This document shows positions 7,128 to 15,448 of a DNA stretch of 64,000 nucleotides, one piece after another; positions within the stretch are counted from its first letter, which is position 1, and each line of letters starts with the position of its first letter. A model generated the notes under the pieces. It searched no databases. It was not told where the DNA came from and worked only from the letters and a program-made list of their open reading frames with translations. A program made the position numbers and the translations under genes. Origin of the DNA: UBA1672 sp033851915. Its GTDB lineage: Bacteria > Pseudomonadota > Alphaproteobacteria > Micavibrionales > Micavibrionaceae. Where the stretch lies: contig JAWSVM010000001.1 of NCBI GenBank assembly GCA_033851915.1, forward strand, positions 558,001 through 622,000, given 5' to 3'.

Positions 7128-9062
7128 CTAGCTCTTTTTTTTACCTTTGAAGGTTTGCTTCTTTTTTGTCCCGAGAGGCGCACCATCTTTTTTGAAGTGC
7201 TTACCCTTAGGCCTATCGCCAGACTGGTCTTTATGCTTCTTCTTTTTTTTCTTTTTAGGGTCATCGCTATTTGGCTGAGTATCCCATGGCTTGTCACTTC
7301 TAGGTTTATCATACCTAGGCTTGTTTTCACGCGGCTGATCGTTATAGGATTTCTTGTCACCATAAGGTTTTTTCTTGCCGTAAGGTTTCTTTTTGTCGCC
7401 TCTTTTATCGTTGTGTCTATTGGGACGATTACTGCGATCAATTCTGCCTTTTGGTGCGTCCGGCGCTTTGTCGAGACGCGTTACTTTGATGTTCTTTTCC
7501 AGCGTGCCGCCATCTTTATCCAGCAGTTTGAAAAACTTACTGACACAATCGGCGGAAAGCTCAACATGTGTTTCCTTGGCATGAATGCGGATCGCGCCAA
7601 TTTGTTGTTTCGTCATTTGTCCGGCGCCGCACAGCATCGGCAAAATCCAGCGTGGTTCGGCGTCGTCATCGCGGCCAAGGGAAAGGGAAATCCAAACGCT
7701 GTTGGTGAAGTTATCACGCTGCGATTTTTTATTTCTGCTTTGGTCTTCTGTGAAATCCAGAAGTTCTTCAGGTGCAGGTTTTTGTTTGTTATGTAGGCGC
7801 AATAACGCGGCGGCAATTTGTTCGGCGCCATATGCATTTATGAGATCCGCTGCAGCTTTTTTCTCATCTTCTTTTATCGGTTCCGACAATATAGGATCAG
7901 CAAGGAAACGTTCATGATCGCGCTTTATAATATCTTCAATTGAAGGTGGCTTGCCCCATTTGGCATTAATTTTCGCGCCCTTGAGGAGGCGCTCGCCTTT
8001 TGAACGTTGATTATGTGGCACAACGAGCACGCTTACGCCCTTAGAGCCTGCGCGGCCTGTGCGCCCGCTACGGTGAAGGAGGATATCCTTGTTCTTGGGC
8101 AAATCCGCATGAATTACCAGTGCCAACCCCGGTAAATCAATACCGCGTGCTGCAACATCTGTTGCCACGCACACACGGGCGCGTCCATCACGAAGGGATT
8201 GCAGCGCGTTACTGCGCTCGTTTTGGCTAAGCTCTCCGGAAATTGCTACCACAGAAAACCCGCGATTGGTCAGACGGCTTTTCATCAAATTGACAGCCGC
8301 GCGCGTTCCGCAAAAGATAATTGCGTTTTGGGATTCGTGATAGCGCAGAATATTAACAATCGCATTTTCACGGTCATTGGGTGCAATGCGCATTGCTTGA
8401 TATTCAATATCTACGTGCTGTTTTTCTTCTTCTTTGGTGCTGATGCGTTGAGCATTTTTTTGATATTTCTTGGCCATTCCTGCAATTGATTTTGGCACTG
8501 TGGCGGAGAACATCAAGGTTCGGCGCTGCTCTGGCGCTGTGCCCAGAATATATTCCAGTTCCTCACGAAAGCCCATATCGAGCATTTCATCGGCCTCATC
8601 CAGCACGATAGCGCGTAGAGCGCTCGTATCGAAATAACCACGCTCAATATGGTCGCGCAAACGCCCTGGCGTACCAACAACAATATGCGCGCCTTTTTCC
8701 AGTGCGCGACGTTCTGTGCGGATATCCATACCGCCGACACATGAGGTCACGGACGCGCCGCTCTCTGCGTAAAGCCATTCCAGTTCACGTTTGACCTGTA
8801 ACGCTAATTCGCGCGTGGGGGCAATGACAAGGGCGAGTGGTTTAGATTTAGATTCAAAACGCTCAGCTTCTCCCAGTAATGTAGAGGCACATGCCAAACC
8901 GAAGGCGACTGTTTTCCCTGAACCTGTCTGCGCAGACACCAGCAAGTCTTTATTTTCGAGCGCAGGGTCTATAACAGCGTTCTGTACAGGGGTAAGTGTT
9001 TCATAACCGCGTTTGGTAAGGGCTTGGGCAAGCGCAGGGTGGGCATTTTTAAATGTAGGCAT
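7128..9062 (-). CDS. DEAD-box ATP-dependent RNA helicase with DbpA-like RNA-binding domain
   Basis: From ATG 9062 it has 644 residues. Helicase motifs run in order: Q motif near residue 25, Walker A AQTGSGKT at 44-51, PTREL, VLDEADEMLDMGF, FSAT, and HRSGRTGRAG. A DbpA/CsdA-type RNA-binding fold follows at about 450-530, then a very basic low-complexity tail rich in Lys/Arg/Pro/Asp repeats (DKPRSDKP, KKPYGKKKPYG). The enzyme would unwind or remodel RNA in ribosome assembly or mRNA decay; it is closest in layout to DeaD/CsdA. A longer reading from GTG 9098 (12 more residues) is possible, but the Q-motif region and GAGAG upstream favour 9062. It is convergent with the bufferin gene, with 4 bases between stops. 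Confidence 0.92.
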   Translation of the reverse strand: MPTFKNAHPALAQALTKRGYETLTPVQNAVIDPALENKDLLVSAQTGSGKTVAFGLACASTLLGEAERFESKSKPLALVIAPTRELALQVKRELEWLYAESGASVTSCVGGMDIRTERRALEKGAHIVVGTPGRLRDHIERGYFDTSALRAIVLDEADEMLDMGFREELEYILGTAPEQRRTLMFSATVPKSIAGMAKKYQKNAQRISTKEEEKQHVDIEYQAMRIAPNDRENAIVNILRYHESQNAIIFCGTRAAVNLMKSRLTNRGFSVVAISGELSQNERSNALQSLRDGRARVCVATDVAARGIDLPGLALVIHADLPKNKDILLHRSGRTGRAGSKGVSVLVVPHNQRSKGERLLKGAKINAKWGKPPSIEDIIKRDHERFLADPILSEPIKEDEKKAAADLINAYGAEQIAAALLRLHNKQKPAPEELLDFTEDQSRNKKSQRDNFTNSVWISLSLGRDDDAEPRWILPMLCGAGQMTKQQIGAIRIHAKETHVELSADCVSKFFKLLDKDGGTLEKNIKVTRLDKAPDAPKGRIDRSNRPNRHNDKRGDKKKPYGKKKPYGDKKSYNDQPRENKPRYDKPRSDKPWDTQPNSDDPKKKKKKKHKDQSGDRPKGKHFKKDGAPLGTKKKQTFKGKKKS

Positions 9063-9211
9063 GTCTTTTCTCTCGGCAGCGCTTATCGTTGTCTCCACTG
9101 CGGTCTATAGTGTTTGAAGGCATTACACAACAAATGCTTATAAATAACATCTTTATTCAATGATGTCGTCAAGCTATTCGCCTTATTATTTGCAAATTTT
9201 TTGTTACCTTA

Positions 9212-9234
9212 AAGCGTCGTTTTATACGGCGCTT
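9212..9234 (+). promoter_or_regulatory. Short hairpin upstream of candidate small ORF
   Basis: AAGCGTCG (9212-9219) and CGGCGCTT (9227-9234) can pair over 8 bp with one G-T, around a TTTTATA loop. It sits directly before GAGG at 9235 and could shape the leader of the small frame at 9250 or belong to the helicase/hydrolase intergenic region. Function unknown. Confidence 0.35.
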
Positions 9235-9249
9235 GAGGTGCTTTAAGCG

Positions 9250-9375
9250 ATGATTTTGAAATTCTATGGGTGGCTTACAATCGGTTGGTTAGCACATCTG
9301 ATAAGGCCGAAGGGCATCACGACGCTGATAGTCATGATGCCCATTAAAAGAGGCTGTTTCTTACTTATTGCTTAG
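9250..9375 (+). CDS. Candidate 41-residue small hydrophobic protein
   Basis: An ATG-to-TAG frame of 41 residues (MILKFYGWLTIGWLAHLI...) with two hydrophobic stretches separated by basic residues. It fills the otherwise empty gap between the helicase start and the 3' end of the hydrolase gene, overlapping the latter by 15 bases on the opposite strand. GAGG at 9235-9238 lies 11 bases before the ATG, a little far. It also contains an 8-bp inverted repeat (9312-9319/9335-9342), which could mean the stretch is a structured RNA or a terminator rather than a gene. Composition alone cannot settle this; low confidence. Confidence 0.25.
   Translation: MILKFYGWLTIGWLAHLIRPKGITTLIVMMPIKRGCFLLIA
9312..9342. 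repeat. Perfect 8-bp inverted repeat, possible terminator stem
   Basis: GGGCATCA at 9312-9319 pairs with TGATGCCC at 9335-9342 around a 15-base loop, just beyond the 3' end of the minus-strand hydrolase gene. No T-run follows on either strand, so a standard intrinsic terminator is not shown. Confidence 0.4.
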
Positions 9376-10248
9376 GTGATTATAGAGAATGGTTGTGAAT
9401 GCATCCGGCCCTATAAACCCGCCGCCCATTGTCTTATCAAAGGCTTGAGTTGGTTTGGTGGCGATTGTTTTCTCCAGAGTTTTTCCGTCTTTAATTGCGG
9501 TTTTTATGTTCGTTGCAATTGTTGCTAAGGCTTGTTGGTAGGATTGTAGTTCTGCTTTATTCATCAGTGGACCATGACCGGGAACAATGATTGTCTCATC
9601 ATTGGCCAGAGCGAGCAGCGTATCATGTGCGGCGATTAGGCCGTCTATAGAGCCGCCATGCTCTGTATCGATGAAGGGATACATGCCGTTAAATATGGTG
9701 TCACCGGCGACAATCACATTCTCATTCACGAAATATGCTGCGACGTCGCCATCTGTATGGGCGTGCGGAACGTGAATGACTTTAATGTTATTGCCGTTAT
9801 GGTGAAAGGTCATGTCTTTGGAGAAGGTCACCACGGGCAGGCCTGCTTTTGAAAGCGGGGGCATTTCCTTTTTGAAATAAGTGATGAATTGTTCTGTGCT
9901 TAAGCGTTCGCGAACATTATCATGTGCCACGATAATTGCATTTTCTTCGCCGAAGAATTCATTTCCGCCTGTGTGATCGAAATGATAATGGGTGTTTAAG
10001 ACGAACTTTATATCCTGATCGTTGATGCTTTTGGCTGCGGCTTTGATGAGCGCACTGCGTCCGGCGAGTTGATCGTCAATAATGAATGTGCCGTCTTCAC
10101 CTGTTGAGGTAACAACATTGCCGCCTTTAGGGCTGACCAGTACGTGAATATTGTTTTTGACTTGTATGATTTTAACATCACTCTCTTGTGCATGTGCTGA
10201 AAAAGGCGCGATACAGAGTGTTAGAATAAGGAGGGGAATGTTTTTCAT
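9361..10248 (-). CDS. Exported metallo-beta-lactamase-fold hydrolase
   Basis: A 295-residue protein with a signal peptide (residues 1-20, ending SAHA) and the dinuclear-metal signature HYHFDH at residues 87-92, followed by a second-site His (HAHTDGD), Asp (VAGDT) and a last His (VPGHGP). This is the full ligand set of the metallo-beta-lactamase fold, so an active periplasmic hydrolase is likely. The substrate cannot be told: the family includes beta-lactamases, quinoprotein-linked hydrolases, lactonases and thioester hydrolases. It is not in an evident operon; the upstream gene is divergent. Confidence 0.85.
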   Translation of the reverse strand: MKNIPLLILTLCIAPFSAHAQESDVKIIQVKNNIHVLVSPKGGNVVTSTGEDGTFIIDDQLAGRSALIKAAAKSINDQDIKFVLNTHYHFDHTGGNEFFGEENAIIVAHDNVRERLSTEQFITYFKKEMPPLSKAGLPVVTFSKDMTFHHNGNNIKVIHVPHAHTDGDVAAYFVNENVIVAGDTIFNGMYPFIDTEHGGSIDGLIAAHDTLLALANDETIIVPGHGPLMNKAELQSYQQALATIATNIKTAIKDGKTLEKTIATKPTQAFDKTMGGGFIGPDAFTTILYNHLSNK

Positions 10249-10419
10249 TTTATCTCTCTTAAGGTTTGTTGGGTTATCTCTTGTGGTTTTATCATATACG
10301 TATTCGCGCTGTTTTAGGCAAGGTTACAGTTTAAAAGTCGTTCATTTGTATAGGCACAGATTGACACTGCACGAGAGAGTCTGTAATGATTGAAGGCTCT
10401 TCCCAAGGTTTTTTTACGT

Positions 10420-11109
10420 ATGGTTATGAATAAAGAAATGCATAGATTTTTGTGGTTGTGGCTTCCGTTATTGGTGGCAGCTGTCCAGATTTGTCTGGAG
10501 CTGTTGTTGCCTGCGCAGACTTTATCTGTGTTGCATTCGGAAAGTGGGCCGCATGAGCTGTTGCAGTTTTTTATAATCTTTGCAGCACTTATTGTTTTTG
10601 CGACAATGTTGCGAAAAATCAATTTCAAGCAAGCGCCGTGGTTGGGTGCATGGGTTGGTATTGCGACTTTAAGCTGTTTATACGTGGCGGGTGAGGAGAT
10701 TAGCTGGGGACAGCATATCATGGATTGGGCGACACCTGATTATTGGAGCAATGTGAATGATCAGGGGGAAACAAACCTGCATAATACCTCTTCGTGGTTG
10801 GATCAGAAGCCGCGCTTAATTTTGGAAGTCGGGGTTGTTATTGGCGGGCTTATCATTCCTTTTCTTATGCGGGTGAAGCCGCATGCTTTGCCAAAACGTT
10901 TTGCTATTATTTATCCGGCGGGAACGCTGTGTGTCACGGCGGGTATATTTTTGATTATGAAAATTGTTGATAAGGCAGATGCCTTGGGTATCCAATTTTT
11001 TGAAAGAGGGAGTGAGGTGCAAGAGCTTTACCTCTTTTATTTCGTTTTGCTTTACTGTCTGGAATTGAGGAAGCGTTTGGCTTCTAAAGATGGCGCATCC
11101 GAGGGTTAG
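10420..11109 (+). CDS. Multi-pass membrane protein with EE-SWGQ and NLHN motifs, family not recognised
   Basis: About 229 residues from ATG 10420 (a TTG frame opens at 10390; ATG 10426 is also possible; AAGG lies about 11 bases before 10420). It has about six hydrophobic segments. Between segments 3 and 4 are strongly polar motifs in or next to the membrane: GEEISWGQHI, then a loop with NVNDQGETNLHN. Paired acids, Gln, His and Asn clustered like this suggest a membrane-embedded metal or catalytic site, but I cannot name the family and do not assign a function. It lies 81 bases before a TerD-like gene on the same strand and may belong to that cluster. Confidence 0.75.
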   Translation: MVMNKEMHRFLWLWLPLLVAAVQICLELLLPAQTLSVLHSESGPHELLQFFIIFAALIVFATMLRKINFKQAPWLGAWVGIATLSCLYVAGEEISWGQHIMDWATPDYWSNVNDQGETNLHNTSSWLDQKPRLILEVGVVIGGLIIPFLMRVKPHALPKRFAIIYPAGTLCVTAGIFLIMKIVDKADALGIQFFERGSEVQELYLFYFVLLYCLELRKRLASKDGASEG

Positions 11110-11190
11110 GAATCTCTTACCTTTCTTTATTATACCAGTAATGATAGTGTGTTGCAGGTGATTATTATACTTTAAGGGAAGACGATCAGG

Positions 11191-11940
11191 ATGTCTAAAA
11201 AAGAAAATTGTTCCTCTGCATCATTAACACAAGCAAGTGAAAGTATTGTCGATTTTTCAGGGCATGGAGCGTCTCTTGGCGCGGCTGGCTATCGTGTTGC
11301 CAGTGATCATCCCGATAACTGCGAATTTTTGGCTAATGCGGGTGATAGTGTTGCTATTTCTCCGGGGACAGATGGTTTTGAATCTTTCATGATTGGGGTT
11401 GCGTGGGACAATATTAAAATTGAAGATTCCGGGCTTTTTGGCAAATGGTTTAAAAAAGTGCGCAAGGTTGGTGTTGACCTTGATATCGGCTGTTTGTATG
11501 AAATGCAAGATGGAACGCGTGGCTCTATTCAGGCCTTTGGTGAAAAATTTGGTAATTTTAATGAAGCTCCCTTTATCTCTCTTTCAGGTGATGAAAGAAC
11601 CGGTGATGCAGAAGGCGATGATGAATATCTGTTGGTTAATGGCGAGAAATGGAAAGATGTTAAACGCGTTCTTGTTTATATTTACATTTATAAAGGCGCG
11701 TTGCGTTGGTCGGAATTAAGTCCGCAAATTGTTGTTGATGTGCCGGGGGAAAGCGATTTGTACGTGACGTTGAATGCCCATGATGATGCGTTATCTTTAT
11801 GTGCGGTGGCCGAGCTTGAGAATGTGCGTGGTGGTATTAAATTAACCAATCGAACAGAATATTTTCCGGGGCATGAGGAAATGGATCGTGCGTTTGGGTA
11901 TGGCCTTGAATGGGCGGATGGTAAAAAGAACCCTGCGTAA
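11191..11940 (+). CDS. TerD-domain stress protein
   Basis: A 249-residue cytoplasmic protein with a TerD fold: IGVAWDN, then VDLDIGCLYEMQDG, then LSGDERTGDAEGDDEYLLV, the acidic pattern that binds Ca2+ in TerD proteins, and VYIYIYKG. It is longer than a single TerD domain (about 190), with an extra N-terminal stretch of some 60 residues. TerD-family proteins occur in tellurite/oxidative stress and calcium-related operons; the biochemical role is not settled. It is followed after 21 bases by a cation antiporter and then by another TerD protein on the same strand, so the three probably form an operon. Confidence 0.85.
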   Translation: MSKKENCSSASLTQASESIVDFSGHGASLGAAGYRVASDHPDNCEFLANAGDSVAISPGTDGFESFMIGVAWDNIKIEDSGLFGKWFKKVRKVGVDLDIGCLYEMQDGTRGSIQAFGEKFGNFNEAPFISLSGDERTGDAEGDDEYLLVNGEKWKDVKRVLVYIYIYKGALRWSELSPQIVVDVPGESDLYVTLNAHDDALSLCAVAELENVRGGIKLTNRTEYFPGHEEMDRAFGYGLEWADGKKNPA

Positions 11941-11961
11941 TTTATCTCTGAAAGCAAGTAA

Positions 11962-12948
11962 ATGAATTCTTTCTCTTATTATGACACAACGATTTTGTCG
12001 TTAGGTGCTCTTTTTCTGGGCATTATTATGCTGATAAAGGGTGGTGGCTGGGCTGTTGAAGCCGGCGTGTTTATAGCAGCGCGCTATGGTGTGTCTCCGT
12101 TGATCGTTGGCTTCACGATTATTGCGTTTGGCACGTCTTTGCCGGAGTTAATTGTTTCAGTTGTTGCAAACTTGCAAGGGTCTCCGGGCATTGCGCTGGG
12201 TAATGTTTTGGGATCGAATATTGCAAATATTTTGATGGTGTTGGGGTGTACTGCGCTGATATCGGTTTTGACGGTCAATGTTTCGCGAATGTTGGTGCGG
12301 GATCTTGTCTTTATGATGCTGGCGACGGTTGGTTTAACGGCGTTGTTATATTTTGGCGGAATATCTCGTTGGGTTGGGTTTGGAATGCTCTCAATTCTGG
12401 GGAGTTATATTTTCTATCAATTTAGGAGCATGGGATCTCAAGAAAGCGAGTCTGTCGTTGATGATGATGCCATGTTTAAAAATGATAACCTTGCTTATGG
12501 AACATTGATTCTGGGGCTTGTCTGTATTGCTGTTGGCGCAGAATTTCTTGTGAAGGGCGCGCAAGTGAGCGCCGGATTGATTGGTGTTCCTGAATCTATT
12601 ATTGCGTTGAGCATTATTGCATTCGGCACGTCCCTGCCGGAGCTTTCAACCAGTATTATTGCCGCGCGCAAAGGGCAATCAGAAATGGTTATCGGTAATA
12701 TTATCGGTTCTAATGTCTTTAATATTTTGATGATCTTGGGCATTGCATCATTCGTCAAGCCGATTGCCAGTGGAGATTTTTCACCGCAAATCTTGAGTTT
12801 TGATATTTGGGTGACGCTGTCTGTGTCATTTTGTCTTATGCTGGTTTTGGTTTTGTTCGGGCGTATTAACCGAATTACGGGAAGTTTGTTTTTTCTATCG
12901 TATATCATCTATAATATATATATATACGTAGTGAATATAAGCGCATGA
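11962..12948 (+). CDS. Calcium/sodium antiporter of the CaCA family (YrbG-like)
   Basis: A 328-residue inner-membrane exchanger with two homologous halves of about five helices. Each half has the family alpha-repeat: GFTIIAFGTSLPELIVS with GNVLGSNIANILM in the first, and SIIAFGTSLPELSTS with GNIIGSNVFNILM in the second. These line the cation site in Ca2+/cation antiporters. It would export Ca2+ (or another cation) in exchange for Na+ or H+. The central loop is acidic (VVDDDAMFKNDN). It is framed by two TerD-domain genes with gaps of 21 and 32 bases, linking calcium transport with proteins expected to bind calcium. Confidence 0.92.
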   Translation: MNSFSYYDTTILSLGALFLGIIMLIKGGGWAVEAGVFIAARYGVSPLIVGFTIIAFGTSLPELIVSVVANLQGSPGIALGNVLGSNIANILMVLGCTALISVLTVNVSRMLVRDLVFMMLATVGLTALLYFGGISRWVGFGMLSILGSYIFYQFRSMGSQESESVVDDDAMFKNDNLAYGTLILGLVCIAVGAEFLVKGAQVSAGLIGVPESIIALSIIAFGTSLPELSTSIIAARKGQSEMVIGNIIGSNVFNILMILGIASFVKPIASGDFSPQILSFDIWVTLSVSFCLMLVLVLFGRINRITGSLFFLSYIIYNIYIYVVNISA

Positions 12949-12980
12949 TTTTTTTAAACAGTAGAGTTAGGGTCGTTTAA

Positions 12981-13622
12981 ATGGCTGATATTTTTGATTC
13001 CTCCTTTGATTCTGATCTAGATATTGAGATTTCAGATAATAAAATTGTTCAAGGAGAAGAGGTTAATCTAACCGCTAAAGACCCAACGATGTCCAATATT
13101 CTTGTTGGTATAGGTTGGGATTTGAATACGTTTGATATTGATACGTTGGATCTGGATGTCAGTTGTTTCTTGCTGAATAAGGATGAGAAGACCCGCGTTG
13201 ACGCAGATTTCGTGTTTTATAATAATATGGAGGCAAGCGATGGCGCGGTTCTTCATAATGGTGATAGTCGTACGGGTGCCGGAGACGGTGATGATGAAAC
13301 GATATCCATTAATTTGAATGGTGTTCCGTTTGAAGTGACAAAGATTGTGTTTGTACTTTCTATTTATAAGGGTGAAGAGAAAGAGCAAACTATGGCGAGT
13401 TTGCGTAACTCCTATATTCGCGTTGTTAACGCAGAGAATGGTCAAGAGTTATTGCGTTATGAATTGAATGATGATGTGAAGGGCAGCAAGGATACTGGTA
13501 TGTTGGTTGCATCTTTAAATCGTGAAGGCCCGAAATGGCATTTTGTTGCTGTTGGAACTGGTATTCAGGGTGGGCTGGCTAAGATTGCTACGGATTATGA
13601 TATTATCGTACATACAGGGTAA
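12981..13622 (+). CDS. TerD family calcium-binding stress protein
   Basis: A 213-residue protein covering one canonical TerD domain: VGIGWDLN, LDLDVSCFLLNKDEKTR, DFVFYNN, GDSRTGAGDGDDETISI, FVLSIYKGEE, and a C-terminal half ending in WHFVAVGTG. The two acidic clusters (LDLDVS and GDGDDE) match the Ca2+ sites in this family. A 30-residue N-terminal extension rich in Asp/Ser precedes the domain. It is the last gene of the TerD-antiporter-TerD cluster; the following gene is convergent. The more typical of the two TerD genes here. Confidence 0.92.
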   Translation: MADIFDSSFDSDLDIEISDNKIVQGEEVNLTAKDPTMSNILVGIGWDLNTFDIDTLDLDVSCFLLNKDEKTRVDADFVFYNNMEASDGAVLHNGDSRTGAGDGDDETISINLNGVPFEVTKIVFVLSIYKGEEKEQTMASLRNSYIRVVNAENGQELLRYELNDDVKGSKDTGMLVASLNREGPKWHFVAVGTGIQGGLAKIATDYDIIVHTG

Positions 13623-13651
13623 TATTTTATTTTATCCCCTGATACTTTGTC

Positions 13652-14167
13652 TTAGTTTTTCATTCCCATGGCTGGCTTTTGATCCATTTTAAAGCCCTTT
13701 TTACCCACTCTGCCACGACGTCCGCTTCGTCCGCCTTTACGGTCGGTAAGTTCTTGTTCTATCATTTCATCAATATCAGGCATTTCGCCCATTTGCAGGG
13801 CGCCAATACAGCTGCAGAAAAAATCACAGCCTCTCTCGCCCCAGTTATGTATCTTGTTGGCGTAGTCTTCCCCTTTGATATACATAAGCTTTTCAGCCCA
13901 AACTTGTTCTTTTGAGGGGAGGAAGCGCATCATCATGATCTGTTCCGGGCCGCCATAACTTTCATCATCGTCATAGCGGGCATCTTCTTCATCATGTAGG
14001 AATTGAATCTCCAGTTCGACATCTTCTGCGCCGGGGCCGATGCGCACTTCTGCACTGCACGAGATGCCTTGCTCGGGATCATAGAGAAACCAAGGTCTTG
14101 TCTCGTATGGTGCAAGCTCATGCCCTACACCCAGTTTTTCCATTAATTCTTTATAGTCAACACGCAT
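13652..14167 (-). CDS. Hypothetical acidic protein with basic C-terminal tail
   Basis: About 171 residues from ATG 14167; the frame extends upstream to TTG 14206, but the ATG gives a more usual start. No signal peptide or membrane segment. The centre is acidic (HDEEDARYDDDE) and the last 30 residues are basic (RKGGRSGRRGRVGKKG). A CDFFCSCIG cluster places three cysteines within five residues, which might bind metal or a cofactor. I do not recognise the family. It is convergent with the TerD gene and divergent from the SNase-like gene. Confidence 0.65.
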   Translation of the reverse strand: MRVDYKELMEKLGVGHELAPYETRPWFLYDPEQGISCSAEVRIGPGAEDVELEIQFLHDEEDARYDDDESYGGPEQIMMMRFLPSKEQVWAEKLMYIKGEDYANKIHNWGERGCDFFCSCIGALQMGEMPDIDEMIEQELTDRKGGRSGRRGRVGKKGFKMDQKPAMGMKN

Positions 14168-14338
14168 GTTTCGATCATAATCTTTTATTGTGAAAGGAGG
14201 ATACAAAAAAATGCATATTTTTCTAAATATTATAAGTTTTTTTATGTTTTAGGTGAATACTATCCTGTCGTAGATAATTTATGACCATATGAAATTTCTC
14301 TAAGGTCATGTACTATTCACATAGTGAAAGATTCGATA

Positions 14339-15430
14339 ATGAATGGCATTTCAAAATATATTCTGATTAGTTTTTGTAGCATTTTTATGTCTGTGGCTGT
14401 GATGTCGGGGCAATCATTTGCGCAAGAAGCCGAAGGCGTTAATCTTTCTTATGAGGATGTTCCTTATAGTGTGCATGTTATTAATTCGACAACTTTGATT
14501 TCCGGTGATGTTGAAATTTCTTTGTGGGGCATTGAAAAGATACAAGCGGGTGCGAGTATTTTTCATTTAAAAGTTAGAAGCGCTTTGGAAAAAGAGGTTG
14601 GCGGCAAAGATGTTCTTTGTACGGTTAAGGAGAGATATGGGGCGCAGAATGTTAGGGCGCAATGTATCAATGATCAGGAAGCGGATTTAAGCCTTTTTCT
14701 TCTTCAGCAAGGCTATGCTAGTGCAGATCGCGCGGCAGTTTATGGTTCGGTTTATGAACGGCCGTATTTAGATGCGGAGGAACATGCCCGTATAAACAAG
14801 CGAGGTGCCTGGGCGGATGATGTGGCTTCATCAAGCGGAGATGCGCAAAGCCAAAATTTCATGATGGCGGCTGTTTTCATGATGGCTGTTTTTATTTTGG
14901 CGCTTGGTTTGCTTGGTTTTTACATCATGCGCGGTTTTGGACGTGTTGTTGATATTCAAAATCAGTCTATTGATCTGGCTTCAAAGGAGCGTGCGCTTAA
15001 GGATAAAGAAAAATATATTGTCGCGTCTATTATTGATGCTGAAATTAAGGCGAATAAGTCAAAAATCGATGCTTATATTATGGTGTATGAAGAGGTGTTA
15101 CAGAGGCTTGATACTAAGGGCGTAACACCTAAATATCAAAAGACCGGCGAGATTATACAAAAGCAACCGGTGTTGGATCGTTCTGTGTTTGATGGCAACA
15201 CCGATAAGCTGGATTCGTTTGGTGCGCGTTTGGCCAGTGATGTTATCCATTATTATGCGCGGATTAAGACAGTGCCGGATTATGTGGAGGTCACACCTGA
15301 TATGCCGCAGAATGAAGTGGTGGAAATTCTGAAGACGGTTGTTGAAAATGCACAAAAAATGAACGAAATATCAGATCAGTTGGCTGATGATTTTGTTCAG
15401 CATGCTTTGATTAAGCGTACTGATGTGTAA
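14339..15430 (+). CDS. Membrane-anchored SNase-like (thermonuclease-fold) protein
   Basis: About 363 residues from ATG 14339 (a GTG at 14324 adds five). Signal peptide at 1-29 (QSFAQ). Residues 40-155 resemble the staphylococcal-nuclease OB-fold: ISGDVEISLWGIE, then VRAQCINDQEADLSLFLLQQGYA, then EEHARINKRGAWAD. The canonical metal-binding GIDAPE segment reads GIEKIQ, so the nuclease site looks degenerate. One membrane helix follows (about 173-200), then a charged cytoplasmic or periplasmic region of about 160 residues with coiled-coil character and no recognised domain. It may be a non-catalytic binding protein. Fold assignment moderate, function open. Confidence 0.7.
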   Translation: MNGISKYILISFCSIFMSVAVMSGQSFAQEAEGVNLSYEDVPYSVHVINSTTLISGDVEISLWGIEKIQAGASIFHLKVRSALEKEVGGKDVLCTVKERYGAQNVRAQCINDQEADLSLFLLQQGYASADRAAVYGSVYERPYLDAEEHARINKRGAWADDVASSSGDAQSQNFMMAAVFMMAVFILALGLLGFYIMRGFGRVVDIQNQSIDLASKERALKDKEKYIVASIIDAEIKANKSKIDAYIMVYEEVLQRLDTKGVTPKYQKTGEIIQKQPVLDRSVFDGNTDKLDSFGARLASDVIHYYARIKTVPDYVEVTPDMPQNEVVEILKTVVENAQKMNEISDQLADDFVQHALIKRTDV

Positions 15431-15448
15431 GGCTTTTGGTTTAGATTT

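Noticed and set aside
7110..7796. 228-residue plus-strand frame antisense to the DEAD-box helicase tail
   Set aside because: It is the reverse reading of the Lys/Arg-rich repeats; Phe/Ile/Arg-rich composition is an artefact of that. The helicase frame is certain.
9098..9098. GTG start adding 12 residues to the DEAD-box helicase
   Set aside because: The extra residues are not typical of the family, and ATG 9062 has a better-placed purine-rich stretch; kept only as an alternative.
10008..10193. 61-residue minus-strand frame overlapping the metallo-hydrolase gene
   Set aside because: Out-of-frame shadow of the hydrolase N-terminal region.
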